In this document: positions 18,103 to 26,280 of the stretch, in pieces
Layout: each line of letters begins with the position of its first letter
How positions within the stretch are numbered: position 1 is the stretch's first letter
From: an uncultured Pelagibacteraceae bacterium
GTDB taxonomy: Bacteria > Pseudomonadota > Alphaproteobacteria > Pelagibacterales > Pelagibacteraceae
Direction of reading: 5' to 3'
DNA: 64,000 nt
NCBI GenBank assembly: GCA_902587145.1
Contig: CACIKD010000002.1
Coordinates: 62,001 to 126,000, forward strand
Program-made: the position numbers and the translations under genes
The notes under the pieces: generated by a model
What the model was told of the DNA's origin: nothing
Database searches by the model: none
The model's input: only the letters and a program-made list of their open reading frames with translations

Positions 18103-19443
18103 TTATGATTTGGTATAATTTGTAATACCCGTTCTTAATTTTTCGATTATCTCGTCGATATGTTTTTTTTCACAAATAAATTGAGGTGCTATAATTAAAC
18201 TGTCTCCAGTGTTCTTAAAATTCACACCGGCGTCGTAACAATGTTTAAATGTTTGAAATCCAGCTTTTCCTGGTTTGTCTACCATTTTCATTTCTATGCC
18301 ACCCATCATTCCATATCCTCTTATACTTACAACCTCTTTTAAATCTTTTAATGAGTGTAAACCGTCTTGAAAATAAGGTGACATTTCTTTAGCTCTATTA
18401 AAAATATCTTCTTTATCAAAAATATCTTGAACGGCTAAAGCTGCTGCAACAGCAACTGGAATTCCAGAGTAAGTATAACCGTGAAATAATTCGGGAGTTC
18501 CTTCTGGATTTTTTGATGCATCTAACACTGTATCATACATCTCCTCTTTTACAGCCACTACTCCCATTGGTACAACTCCATTAGTTGTTGCTTTTGCCAT
18601 TGTCATAATATCGGGCGTAACTTTCCACTCTTGAGCTGCAAATGCTGAGCCTGTCCTTCCCCAACCCGTGATCACTTCATCAAAGATTAAAAGTATTCCG
18701 TGTTTGTCACATATTTCTCTAAGTCTTTTTAAATAACCTTTTGGAGGAACCAAGGTTCCTGTTGATCCAGCTATAGGTTCGACAATACACGCAGCGATAT
18801 TTTCACCTCCAAAATTCATTGCAATTCTCTCTAGATCTTCTGCTAACTCAACACCTGTTTCAGGTTGTCCTTTTACAAATTTATGTTCAGGTAAGTGGGT
18901 GTGCCTCATGTGTTGTACGCCTGGCATAAGAACACTGGCAAAAGTTTTTACGTTATTAATCATTCCACCAACTGTGGTAGCTCCAATGTTCATGCCGTGA
19001 TATCCTCTTTCTCTGCCGACAAATCTAAATCTTTTTGAGTCTCCTTTTGCTCTGTGATAAGCGATTGCAATTTTTATAGCAGTCTCTACTGCAGTAGATC
19101 CACATATAGTATAAAAAATTCTATTTATTCCCTCTGGAGTTTTTTTTGCAATTCTTGTTGCTAATTCAAAAGATCCTCCAAATCCTTGATTGAAAGGTTG
19201 ACAGTAATCCAACTTGTCTAACTGCTTAGAAACTGCTTCGGTTATTTCTTTTCTTCCATGTCCAAGAGGATTACAAAATAAACCTGAGCTGGCATCAATC
19301 ATTTTTTTTCCTAAATGATTTGTTAAATAGACCCCTTTTGCATCAGTTATAAGTCGAGGATTTTTTTTAAATGATTTGTTGTCTGAAAATGGCATCCAAT
19401 GCTCGTTTAAGGAGTTTGGGATGTTTGTTCTTTGTGAACTCAT
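18103..19443 (-). CDS. Class III omega-amino acid:pyruvate aminotransferase
   Basis: A 446-residue PLP enzyme. EHWMPFSDNKSFKKNPRLI, CGSTAVETAIKIA, GRERGYHGMN, LLIFDEVITGWGRTG and MAKATTNGVVPMG (with the PLP lysine) closely resemble Pseudomonas BauA, the beta-alanine:pyruvate transaminase. Taurine:pyruvate aminotransferase (Tpa) is a close relative in the same class. The contiguous ald gene, and the xsc, pta and tau genes in the window, make taurine a plausible substrate, while sequence favours beta-alanine. Both could be used. Substrate is an inference. Confidence 0.85.
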   Translation of the reverse strand: MSSQRTNIPNSLNEHWMPFSDNKSFKKNPRLITDAKGVYLTNHLGKKMIDASSGLFCNPLGHGRKEITEAVSKQLDKLDYCQPFNQGFGGSFELATRIAKKTPEGINRIFYTICGSTAVETAIKIAIAYHRAKGDSKRFRFVGRERGYHGMNIGATTVGGMINNVKTFASVLMPGVQHMRHTHLPEHKFVKGQPETGVELAEDLERIAMNFGGENIAACIVEPIAGSTGTLVPPKGYLKRLREICDKHGILLIFDEVITGWGRTGSAFAAQEWKVTPDIMTMAKATTNGVVPMGVVAVKEEMYDTVLDASKNPEGTPELFHGYTYSGIPVAVAAALAVQDIFDKEDIFNRAKEMSPYFQDGLHSLKDLKEVVSIRGYGMMGGIEMKMVDKPGKAGFQTFKHCYDAGVNFKNTGDSLIIAPQFICEKKHIDEIIEKLRTGITNYTKS

Positions 19444-19541
19444 AATAATAAAATCTTTAGACTATTGCTTACCTAAAACAACTAAATTATATACAACTAA
19501 TAGTGGTATTTAATTTTAAAATATATATCGTATAAAAAATA

Positions 19542-20066
19542 ATGCAAATTAAAAAAACTAAGTTAAAAGGTCTCAAGATTGTCACTAATAAAGTCTACAA
19601 GGATTCAAGAGGTTATTTTAAGGAAGATTTTAAACAAACATTATTTAAAGGTTTTAAATTTATTTTTTCATGTACATCTAGGTCAAAGAAGAACGTCTTA
19701 AGGGGTCTGCATATGCAAACCAAAAAAAAACAGGGTAAGTTTGTTTCTGTTTTAAAAGGAGCAATTTTGGATGTAGCAGTAGATTTGAGAAAAAACTCAA
19801 AGACATTTGGTAAGCATTTTAAAATCGAACTTACTGAAAAAAATGGAAAATCAATTTTTATTCCTCCTGGATTTGCCCATGGATTTTTAGCTAGAGAAAA
19901 GGAAAATATAGTTCATTATTACAATACAAATTTTAGATCTTCTAAACATGAAATCGGGATAATTTGGAACGATCCTTCGCTTAAAATTAAATGGCCTATT
20001 AAAAATCCAATACTCTCAAAAAAAGATAAAAGAAATTTAACTTTTAAACAATTTCAAAAAAAATAA
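19542..20066 (+). CDS. rmlC: dTDP-4-dehydrorhamnose 3,5-epimerase-like protein
   Basis: A 174-residue cupin sugar epimerase. RGYFKEDFKQ, VLRGLHMQ (catalytic His), GAILDVAVDLRKNS and FIPPGFAHGFLAREKENI follow RmlC closely. It would epimerise the 4-keto-6-deoxy sugar made by RmlB. It is followed after one base by a C-methyltransferase-type gene, so the product may be a branched or unusual deoxysugar rather than rhamnose. It is divergent from the aminotransferase gene over 98 bases. Confidence 0.85.
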   Translation: MQIKKTKLKGLKIVTNKVYKDSRGYFKEDFKQTLFKGFKFIFSCTSRSKKNVLRGLHMQTKKKQGKFVSVLKGAILDVAVDLRKNSKTFGKHFKIELTEKNGKSIFIPPGFAHGFLAREKENIVHYYNTNFRSSKHEIGIIWNDPSLKIKWPIKNPILSKKDKRNLTFKQFQKK

Positions 20067-20067
20067 A

Positions 20068-21267
20068 ATGAAATGTAAGATAACTGGAGATAAGCTAAGT
20101 CCTTTCATGTCTTTTGGCAAAATGCCGTCTGCCAACGGTTTTTTAGATGAAAATAATTTTGATAATGAGTTTTTTTACGAAATGGAAGTAGGATTTTCAA
20201 GTAAAGTATCTTTGCTACAATTAAATGAGTTTTCAAATCCTGTAAAAGTACATAATGATAGATATCCTTTTTATACTAGCAGCTCACTAAATATGAAAAA
20301 ACATTTTAACCAATTTGCTCATTGGTTAAAAGAAAAGCATCTTCACCATGGATCAAAACTTATTGAAGTGGGTTCTAATGATGGAACTTTGCTTGAAAAT
20401 TTTAAGAATTCTAATATTGAAGCAGTAGGATTTGAACCTTCTATAACTATTGCTGAACTTGCAAATAAAAAAAATATCAAAACATTGAGTAAGTTTTTTA
20501 ATACTCAAAACTTAGATGAGATAAAGAATTTCCATTCTTCGGTTGATGTTATATGTTCTGCAAATGTTATAGCTCATATTCCAGATCTTAAAGACGTTAT
20601 TAAATGTGTAGATAAATTATTATCATCTAAAGGTTTGCTTATATTTGAGGAGCCTTATCTTGGATCTATGTTTTCAAAAATTTCTTACGATCAAATATAC
20701 GATGAACACATATTTATGTTTTCTGTCAATTCAATAAAGAAAATTTTTGATTTGTTTGATTTTGAACTTATAGATGTTCTGCCTCAGGTAACTCACGGAG
20801 GGTCAATGAGATATGTAATTGGAAGAAAGAATAAACACAAAAAAAGTGAAATAGTTTCTAAATTTCTTGATGAAGAACAAAGTAAAAAATTAGACACAAT
20901 TGAGTCATGTTTAGAGTTTAAAAAAGCTTGTGAATTATCAAAAAAAATGACTGTAGAAAAATTGAATAAATTTAAGTCTAGCAATAAAAAAATCTGCGGT
21001 TATGCAGCTACAGCTAAAAGTACTACAGTTTTAAATTATTGTAACATTGGAACCGATTTAATTGATTATATTTGTGATACTACAACTGAAAAAATTGGAA
21101 AGTTTTCGCCAGGCAAACATATACCAGTTGTTCCCATGAGTCATTTTAAAGAAAATATTCCGGATATAGCTTTCTTATTTGCTTGGAACCACAAAGAGGA
21201 AATTTTTTTAAAAGAAAAAGAATTTAAAAAAAATGGAGGTGCTTGGTTTTCCCATGTTGCTTTATAG
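20068..21267 (+). CDS. Sugar C-methyltransferase-type protein, zinc site degenerate
   Basis: A 399-residue homologue of the protein at 15359-16579. SAM motif LIEVGSNDGTLLENF, the YDEHIFMFS catalytic-pair region and C-terminal CGYAATAKSTTVLNYC are all present. The N-terminal zinc module is eroded: the first site has only one Cys (MKCKITG), and the expected CxxC before LLQL reads FSSKVSLLQL. It sits between rmlC and a short reductase, suggesting a C-methylated dTDP deoxysugar pathway. Catalysis can persist without the zinc site, but this is unproven. Confidence 0.8.
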   Translation: MKCKITGDKLSPFMSFGKMPSANGFLDENNFDNEFFYEMEVGFSSKVSLLQLNEFSNPVKVHNDRYPFYTSSSLNMKKHFNQFAHWLKEKHLHHGSKLIEVGSNDGTLLENFKNSNIEAVGFEPSITIAELANKKNIKTLSKFFNTQNLDEIKNFHSSVDVICSANVIAHIPDLKDVIKCVDKLLSSKGLLIFEEPYLGSMFSKISYDQIYDEHIFMFSVNSIKKIFDLFDFELIDVLPQVTHGGSMRYVIGRKNKHKKSEIVSKFLDEEQSKKLDTIESCLEFKKACELSKKMTVEKLNKFKSSNKKICGYAATAKSTTVLNYCNIGTDLIDYICDTTTEKIGKFSPGKHIPVVPMSHFKENIPDIAFLFAWNHKEEIFLKEKEFKKNGGAWFSHVAL

Positions 21268-21967
21268 TAATCGAATAGTAGTAACAGGTGGCACTGGCAG
21301 ATTTGCTTCATCTCTTAAAAAGGTGAAATCGAAATACTCGGTATTCTTCCCTTCAAAGTCAAATTTAAATATACTTAAAGAAAACTCAATTCTTAAATAC
21401 TTAAAAAAGAAAAAACCAAAATATCTTATTCATTTAGCAGGTTTATCTAGACCAATGTCAGTGCATAACAATGATATTAAAAAGAGCATTGACTTAAATA
21501 TTATTGGGACAGCAAATATTGTTAAAATTTGTGAAAAGCTGAATATTAAACTTATCTATTTTTCATCAAGTTACGTATATCCAGGGAAAAAAGGTGGCTA
21601 TAAAGAAAATGATCCTGTTTTGCCAATAAATAATTATGCATGGTCAAAATTAGGAGGCGAATGTTCTGTAAAACTGTATAAAAATTCTTTAATTGTTAGA
21701 GCCTCTATGACAGAAAAACCATTTGTACATAAAGCAGCTTTTAGTGATTTTTATACAAATTTTATATTTCATGAAGATATTGCTCCGAAAGTTTTTAAAA
21801 TTTTAAAACTAAAAGGAATAATAAATTTTGGAGGAAAAGCTCAAAGCGTATTTAAATTTGTAAAAAAATATAATCCTAAAATAAAAAAGATTTCTTATAA
21901 GAAAGTGTTTGGCAAAACTTATCCGTCGAACACCTCTATGAATTTAAAAAAATTCAAAAGAATTTAA
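21254..21967 (+). CDS. Short RmlD-like NAD-dependent sugar epimerase/reductase
   Basis: A protein of 237 residues from ATG 21254, overlapping the preceding gene by 14 bases. I prefer this start because GGAGGT lies 12 bases upstream; an ATG at 21233 would add seven residues. IVVTGGTGRFASSLKK is the Rossmann loop, FSSSYVYPGKKGGY and NNYAWSKLGGE carry the Ser and Tyr-x-x-x-Lys catalytic residues. It is shorter than RmlD (about 290). It probably reduces or epimerises the keto-sugar made by the upstream genes. Confidence 0.75.
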   Translation: MLLYSNRIVVTGGTGRFASSLKKVKSKYSVFFPSKSNLNILKENSILKYLKKKKPKYLIHLAGLSRPMSVHNNDIKKSIDLNIIGTANIVKICEKLNIKLIYFSSSYVYPGKKGGYKENDPVLPINNYAWSKLGGECSVKLYKNSLIVRASMTEKPFVHKAAFSDFYTNFIFHEDIAPKVFKILKLKGIINFGGKAQSVFKFVKKYNPKIKKISYKKVFGKTYPSNTSMNLKKFKRI

Positions 21968-21996
21968 AAAAATTAGTATTAATTTCAATTGCAACC

Positions 21997-22002
21997 TATA
22001 AT
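21997..22002 (+). promoter_or_regulatory. Candidate -10 element of the tau operon
   Basis: A perfect TATAAT stands 108 bases before the tauA start codon, in the 142-base gap after the polysaccharide genes. A -35 match is poor (TTAGTA about 18 bases upstream). If used, the mRNA would have a leader of roughly 100 bases, in which I see no strong hairpin. Confidence 0.35.
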
Positions 22003-22109
22003 TGATTATTTGTCTAAACATCGCCTATTATTGAACACTCTAGGTATTTACTTACGATTAAAATTCATTTTAAATCTTCATTAATTAACAAACTATATAT
22101 AGGAGAACT

Positions 22110-23048
22110 ATGAAAAAAATAATAAGCACAGTTCTTGGAATGGTTTTGGCTTTTTCTCTTTATTCTTCAGTTGCAAATTCTGCTGCTAAAGAAGTTAGAG
22201 TTGCGTACTTTTTAGAGTGGCCATCTCCTAATCTAGAGGACATGAATAAAAAAGCATATTCAAAAGCACTAGGTGTGCCAGTGAAGTGGACTAATTTTAC
22301 GAATGGTGTGGCGATGACAGATGCAATGTTAGCAGGAGATATTGATATCTCTTACTCACAAGGTTTAATGCCTTACATTAACGCTGTTAAAGCTAAAGCG
22401 CCTATCAGTTTAGTTGACGTTGCTATGGAATACGGTATGGGAGGAACAACATGTGTTACCTCTAATAAATCTGGTATTACAAAAGCGAATGCTTCAGAGC
22501 TAGAAGGTAAAAAAGTTGCAGTTCCATTAGGAACTATGGCTGAGTATGTTTTTACTGAAAGTATGAAAATAGTTGGAGCTGATAGAAAAAAAATGAATAT
22601 TATTGCTATGGATCCTGAAGAAGGTGCAGCTGCACTAGTAAGTGGTGATGTAGTAATGGCATGTTTATTTGGTGGTAATTCTATAAAGTCTGCAACATCA
22701 GTTGGAAAAAGACTTCTAACAGTAGATGAAGCACGAGCTGGTGGAATTATGGGTATTGATATCGTTTCTGTTACTAACAAATTCATGAAAGAAAACCCAG
22801 GAATGTTAAAGTCATTCGTTGAGTTAACTCATGAAGCTAACGAAAGATATAGAAAAGGTGGAAGTGATATGAAAGCTATGTCAAAAGAGTCAGAAATGAA
22901 AGTTGCTGACATGAAAGACACTTTAAGTGGCTTTAAATTCTTAACACCAAGAGAAACAAAAAAATCTATGAAGAGTGGAAACCTTGCTAAGTTTTTAAAA
23001 GGATTTGACACTCCAAGAGGTACGGTAACTACTAAGTTTTTACCGTAG
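22110..23048 (+). CDS. tauA: Taurine-type ABC transporter substrate-binding protein
   Basis: A 312-residue periplasmic binding protein with signal peptide MKKIISTVLGMVLAFSLYSS...ANSA. VAYFLEWPSPN, DISYSQGLMPYINAVKAKAP and GTTCVTSNKSGITKA follow the TauA/SsuA nitrate-sulfonate binding family as found in marine alphaproteobacteria. AGGAGA precedes the ATG by six bases. It heads the tauABC operon and is followed by a strong intrinsic terminator, which would keep the binding protein in excess over the permease. Taurine is the likely ligand given xsc and pta nearby, but other sulfonates are possible. Confidence 0.85.
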   Translation: MKKIISTVLGMVLAFSLYSSVANSAAKEVRVAYFLEWPSPNLEDMNKKAYSKALGVPVKWTNFTNGVAMTDAMLAGDIDISYSQGLMPYINAVKAKAPISLVDVAMEYGMGGTTCVTSNKSGITKANASELEGKKVAVPLGTMAEYVFTESMKIVGADRKKMNIIAMDPEEGAAALVSGDVVMACLFGGNSIKSATSVGKRLLTVDEARAGGIMGIDIVSVTNKFMKENPGMLKSFVELTHEANERYRKGGSDMKAMSKESEMKVADMKDTLSGFKFLTPRETKKSMKSGNLAKFLKGFDTPRGTVTTKFLP

Positions 23049-23065
23049 TTTAAGAAATAAAATTA

Positions 23066-23102
23066 ATAGGCGCCAATTTATTTAATTGGTGCCTATTTTT
23101 TT
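23066..23102 (+). terminator. Intrinsic terminator between tauA and tauB
   Basis: A 13-base stem (ATAGGCGCCAATT with AATTGGTGCCTAT, one G-U pair) around a five-base loop is followed by seven T residues. It lies 18 bases after the tauA stop and 27 before tauB. It should end most tauA transcripts while letting some read into the ATPase and permease genes. Confidence 0.85.
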
Positions 23103-23128
23103 AACTAAATATCTAATATAATTATTTT

Positions 23129-23926
23129 ATGAGCGACTTGATTTCACAAAACTTAAATATGATTTTTAAAACTCCGAAAGGAGAGACTGTCCATGCTCTC
23201 AAAGATTTAAATTTCACAATTAAAAAAGGGGAATTACTAACCGTCCTTGGTCCCTCAGGATGCGGAAAAACAACTTTATTAAATATAACAGCAGGATTTA
23301 TTAGACCAACTTCAGGAAAAATTACTCTTAATAATAAAGAAATCAATGGACCAGGTGTTGATAGAGGAATGGTTTTTCAGCAAGGTGCATTATTTGAATG
23401 GTTAACTGTTGCTGAGAATGTAAATTTTGGTTTGAGAATGAAAGAAGAAGACGTTGTTCAAACACAAAAGAAAGTTGACGAATGGTTGGATATAGTTGGT
23501 TTAAAAGGTTTTGGTAATACTCCTACTTACCAATTATCAGGGGGTATGCAGCAAAGAGTAGCTTTAGCTAGATGCTTAATAAATGATCCTGATTTAATTT
23601 TAATGGATGAACCTCTAGGAGCTTTAGATGCATTAACGAGAGAAAAAATGCAGTCGCTAGTTCTTAAAATTTGGAAAGAAACAGGAAAAACAATTATTTT
23701 AATAACTCACTCTGTTGAAGAGGCGCTATTGCTTGGAGAAAAAGTTTACGTTATGGCCCCAAGACCTGGAAGAATTCATAAAGAATATAAGTTACCCTTT
23801 GCATCAATGGGTCTTAACGGTGATTTAAGGGAAATCAAAAACAATAAAGAATTCGTTTCAAAAAGAGAAGAAATTCTCTCTATGATTTGGGACATGGAAG
23901 AAGAAATAATGGGTAAAGATAATTAA
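23129..23926 (+). CDS. tauB: Taurine-type ABC transporter ATPase
   Basis: A 265-residue ABC ATPase. Walker A GPSGCGKTT, Q-loop MVFQQGALFEWLTVAENV, signature LSGGMQQRVALARCL, Walker B LILMDEPLGALD and the switch LITHSVEEALLL place it in the nitrate/sulfonate/taurine subfamily (TauB, SsuB). Its stop overlaps the permease start by one base. It powers sulfonate uptake at the inner membrane. Confidence 0.92.
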   Translation: MSDLISQNLNMIFKTPKGETVHALKDLNFTIKKGELLTVLGPSGCGKTTLLNITAGFIRPTSGKITLNNKEINGPGVDRGMVFQQGALFEWLTVAENVNFGLRMKEEDVVQTQKKVDEWLDIVGLKGFGNTPTYQLSGGMQQRVALARCLINDPDLILMDEPLGALDALTREKMQSLVLKIWKETGKTIILITHSVEEALLLGEKVYVMAPRPGRIHKEYKLPFASMGLNGDLREIKNNKEFVSKREEILSMIWDMEEEIMGKDN

Positions 23927-25836
23927 TGATCACAGCTTTTTTAACTTTTGTATTTTTCTTTGCTATCGTCGGATGTGTTTTATACGGTAGGAAATTAATT
24001 AAAACAGAAAAAGTAGATGCTGTTTTTGGAAATCCAGAGAGGGCTCAAGGTGGAATTCATTGGGTAATTGTTGGTAGCAGTTTCTTATTATTAGTTTGGC
24101 TTTATTATTCATGGGATATTGCAAAATCTTTTTTTCCTAGATCAGCTAATGAACTTTGTCAAGTCGGAAAGGTAAATGAGTCACTTCTTTCTCTTAAGTA
24201 TCTTTTTCCAATTGAAGAGCGTCAACTTAAAAGTACTTCTGTAATTGAAACTGAGACAGAAAATTTAAATAAAATAATTGTTGAAATTGAAAAATCAGAA
24301 GAAGTAAAAAGTCAAGATAGAAGCAAATTATTAAATTTTGTTTCACAAACTAAAAATACAATTCCTTTACTGACTAATGAAAAACTTTTAAATAGTGAGA
24401 CAAAAGAACAAATTAAAATAATTAATAACAAAATTATAAATTTAACTGAAAATTTTAGAAAAAAAGATTATCCAAATGAGAGTGCTGAACAAGAAATAGA
24501 AAGAATTGAAGCTGCTAAAGAGGAAGGTAGTTGGAAAGCTTCAAGCACATCAATTGAAAACACTATTGAAATACCCTCGATACCAAAAACAAAACGAGGT
24601 TTAAAATTTCAAGCAGCCGCTAAGGAACTTAATTTGATTAGTGACGAGTTCTTTGAACTCCGAAACCACAATAGCCAATATACTTCAGCATTGGAAAAGC
24701 TAAAAAAAGAGATTAAAGATTTCAGGACTAATCTTGGCTCTTCAGAAGAGATTTCTTCCTCGTTCGCAAAAGATATTTTAAAAATTGCACGAAGAATTGA
24801 ATACGCAAGTATTTTTCCACCAAATACTTTGAAAGACATGCAGCTTTCAATAATTAATTTTGATAAAGCACAGAAAAAAGAACAAGGCACTTTAAGATGG
24901 GTCGATATATTTTTGTTTCCATCTGGCACCATTATTTCTAGCGGGCCAAGTTGTTCAGAGCAAGGATCAGGAAGGTGGCTACCGAAACCTTCAGATACAA
25001 TTAATAAATTTACATTAATGCTTAACCCTAATGTTGGTTACAAACAAATTCCATTAATTTGGTATGAAATGATGGACGTGAGTAAGATTATTGGATTCTT
25101 AATTCCTGATTGGTTTGCGGATGTTTTACCTGGTGAGTACCCGGTTCATAATGAAAAGGGTGAAGTTAAACCTAACTTTAAAAGCAAAGTATTAAGTTTT
25201 GTAACAGGAGATTTCAATTTATTTAAAATTCCAATACCAACAGGTCATATATGGGATTCATTTTTGAGAGTTTTCCTTGGACTTGTAGCAGGAATTATTG
25301 TGGGAGTACCGTTAGGGCTTTTCATGGGATTAAATAGATTTGCAAAAGGATTTTTTGATCCTTTAATTGAACTTTACAGACCTGTGCCACCATTAGCTTG
25401 GGCACCTTTAGTTATTTCAGTTTTAGGTATTGATAACCTTGGCAAAGTGTTCTTGTTATTTATGGTCTCGCTATCAATAATGATTATTTCGGCTAGAGCT
25501 GGGGCTTCAGGAACTCAATTATCCAAAATTCACGCCGCACATTCTCTTGGCGCATCTAAATGGCAAATATTAAGACATGTTATTTTCCCAAATTCTTTAC
25601 CAGAAATTCTTACTGGCATAAGAGTGGCAACAGGAATGTGTTGGGGAACTTTAGTAGCTGCAGAATTTTTAGCCGGGACTACAGGAGTTGGGTTCGTAGA
25701 AAATGTCGCTAAAAAATATTTCCAATATGAAGTAATATGGATAACTATATTTATTATGGGAATGTTAGGTTTGTTATTTGATATTACAATTAGAAAAATT
25801 ATTGATAAAACTATTCCTTGGCGAGGAAAAGGTTAG
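23926..25836 (+). CDS. tauC: Taurine-type ABC permease with large N-terminal extension
   Basis: A 636-residue protein, more than twice the usual TauC length (about 270). The permease domain occupies roughly residues 430-636, with the ATPase-contact loop AAHSLGASKWQILRHVIFPN. Before it come two hydrophobic segments (about 2-20 and 42-62) and some 330 mainly helical residues with Lys/Glu-rich coiled-coil character, probably outside the cytoplasm. The frame is continuous from TauB. The extension may act as a scaffold or docking domain; I recognise no known fold in it. Confidence 0.88.
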   Translation: MITAFLTFVFFFAIVGCVLYGRKLIKTEKVDAVFGNPERAQGGIHWVIVGSSFLLLVWLYYSWDIAKSFFPRSANELCQVGKVNESLLSLKYLFPIEERQLKSTSVIETETENLNKIIVEIEKSEEVKSQDRSKLLNFVSQTKNTIPLLTNEKLLNSETKEQIKIINNKIINLTENFRKKDYPNESAEQEIERIEAAKEEGSWKASSTSIENTIEIPSIPKTKRGLKFQAAAKELNLISDEFFELRNHNSQYTSALEKLKKEIKDFRTNLGSSEEISSSFAKDILKIARRIEYASIFPPNTLKDMQLSIINFDKAQKKEQGTLRWVDIFLFPSGTIISSGPSCSEQGSGRWLPKPSDTINKFTLMLNPNVGYKQIPLIWYEMMDVSKIIGFLIPDWFADVLPGEYPVHNEKGEVKPNFKSKVLSFVTGDFNLFKIPIPTGHIWDSFLRVFLGLVAGIIVGVPLGLFMGLNRFAKGFFDPLIELYRPVPPLAWAPLVISVLGIDNLGKVFLLFMVSLSIMIISARAGASGTQLSKIHAAHSLGASKWQILRHVIFPNSLPEILTGIRVATGMCWGTLVAAEFLAGTTGVGFVENVAKKYFQYEVIWITIFIMGMLGLLFDITIRKIIDKTIPWRGKG

Positions 25837-25842
25837 TCATTA

Positions 25843-26280
25843 ATGAAAAGGCTTTTTACCATAATAATTGTTTTTCTTCTTCCTGGAACTATTTTAGCTG
25901 ACGAAAAAGCAAAAGAAAAAAAAGTAGCTAAATATATCATGGAAAACATTCAAAAAGATTATTTAGATTGTTATAGTTTTTATAAGGTTGCAGCAGAGAG
26001 CTTTAAAAAAGCTGGGAAAGATCAGGGAATTATAAAAAATTTAGAAAATAGTGCAGATGTTTCATTGAAGTATAACTATGATTTAGGGGAAATTATGGGG
26101 TTAAATCCTGAAGTTATGGCTGAGATGACTAAGACAAAAATAGATACGTTTGTGAAAATGGCAAACAAAGATTTTTCATCTTTAGCTAAAAAATACGGTC
26201 TCATGTGTAAGAGTTTGGTTGAGAATCCAGAACAAAGAACAAATTACTGGGAACAAAAAGGTTCTAAAATAATTAAGTGA
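25843..26280 (+). CDS. Small secreted protein of unknown function in the tau operon
   Basis: A 145-residue protein with a signal peptide (MKRLFTIIIVFLLPGTILA). The mature part is helical with two cysteines, in LDCYSFYKVAAES and LMCKSLVENPEQR, that could form a disulfide. The Cys spacing and flanking residues recall the protein at 29956-30327. It starts 6 bases after tauC and its stop overlaps the GTG start of the next gene, so it is a true operon member. I do not recognise the family; a periplasmic role beside the importer is a guess. Confidence 0.75.
   Translation: MKRLFTIIIVFLLPGTILADEKAKEKKVAKYIMENIQKDYLDCYSFYKVAAESFKKAGKDQGIIKNLENSADVSLKYNYDLGEIMGLNPEVMAEMTKTKIDTFVKMANKDFSSLAKKYGLMCKSLVENPEQRTNYWEQKGSKIIK

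Noticed and set aside
18103..19443. Definite taurine:pyruvate aminotransferase (tpa)
   Set aside because: The sequence matches BauA-type beta-alanine aminotransferase at least as well, so the substrate is left open.
21968..22109. Riboswitch in the tauA leader
   Set aside because: The gap has no stable hairpins or known glycine/SAM riboswitch motifs that I can see.
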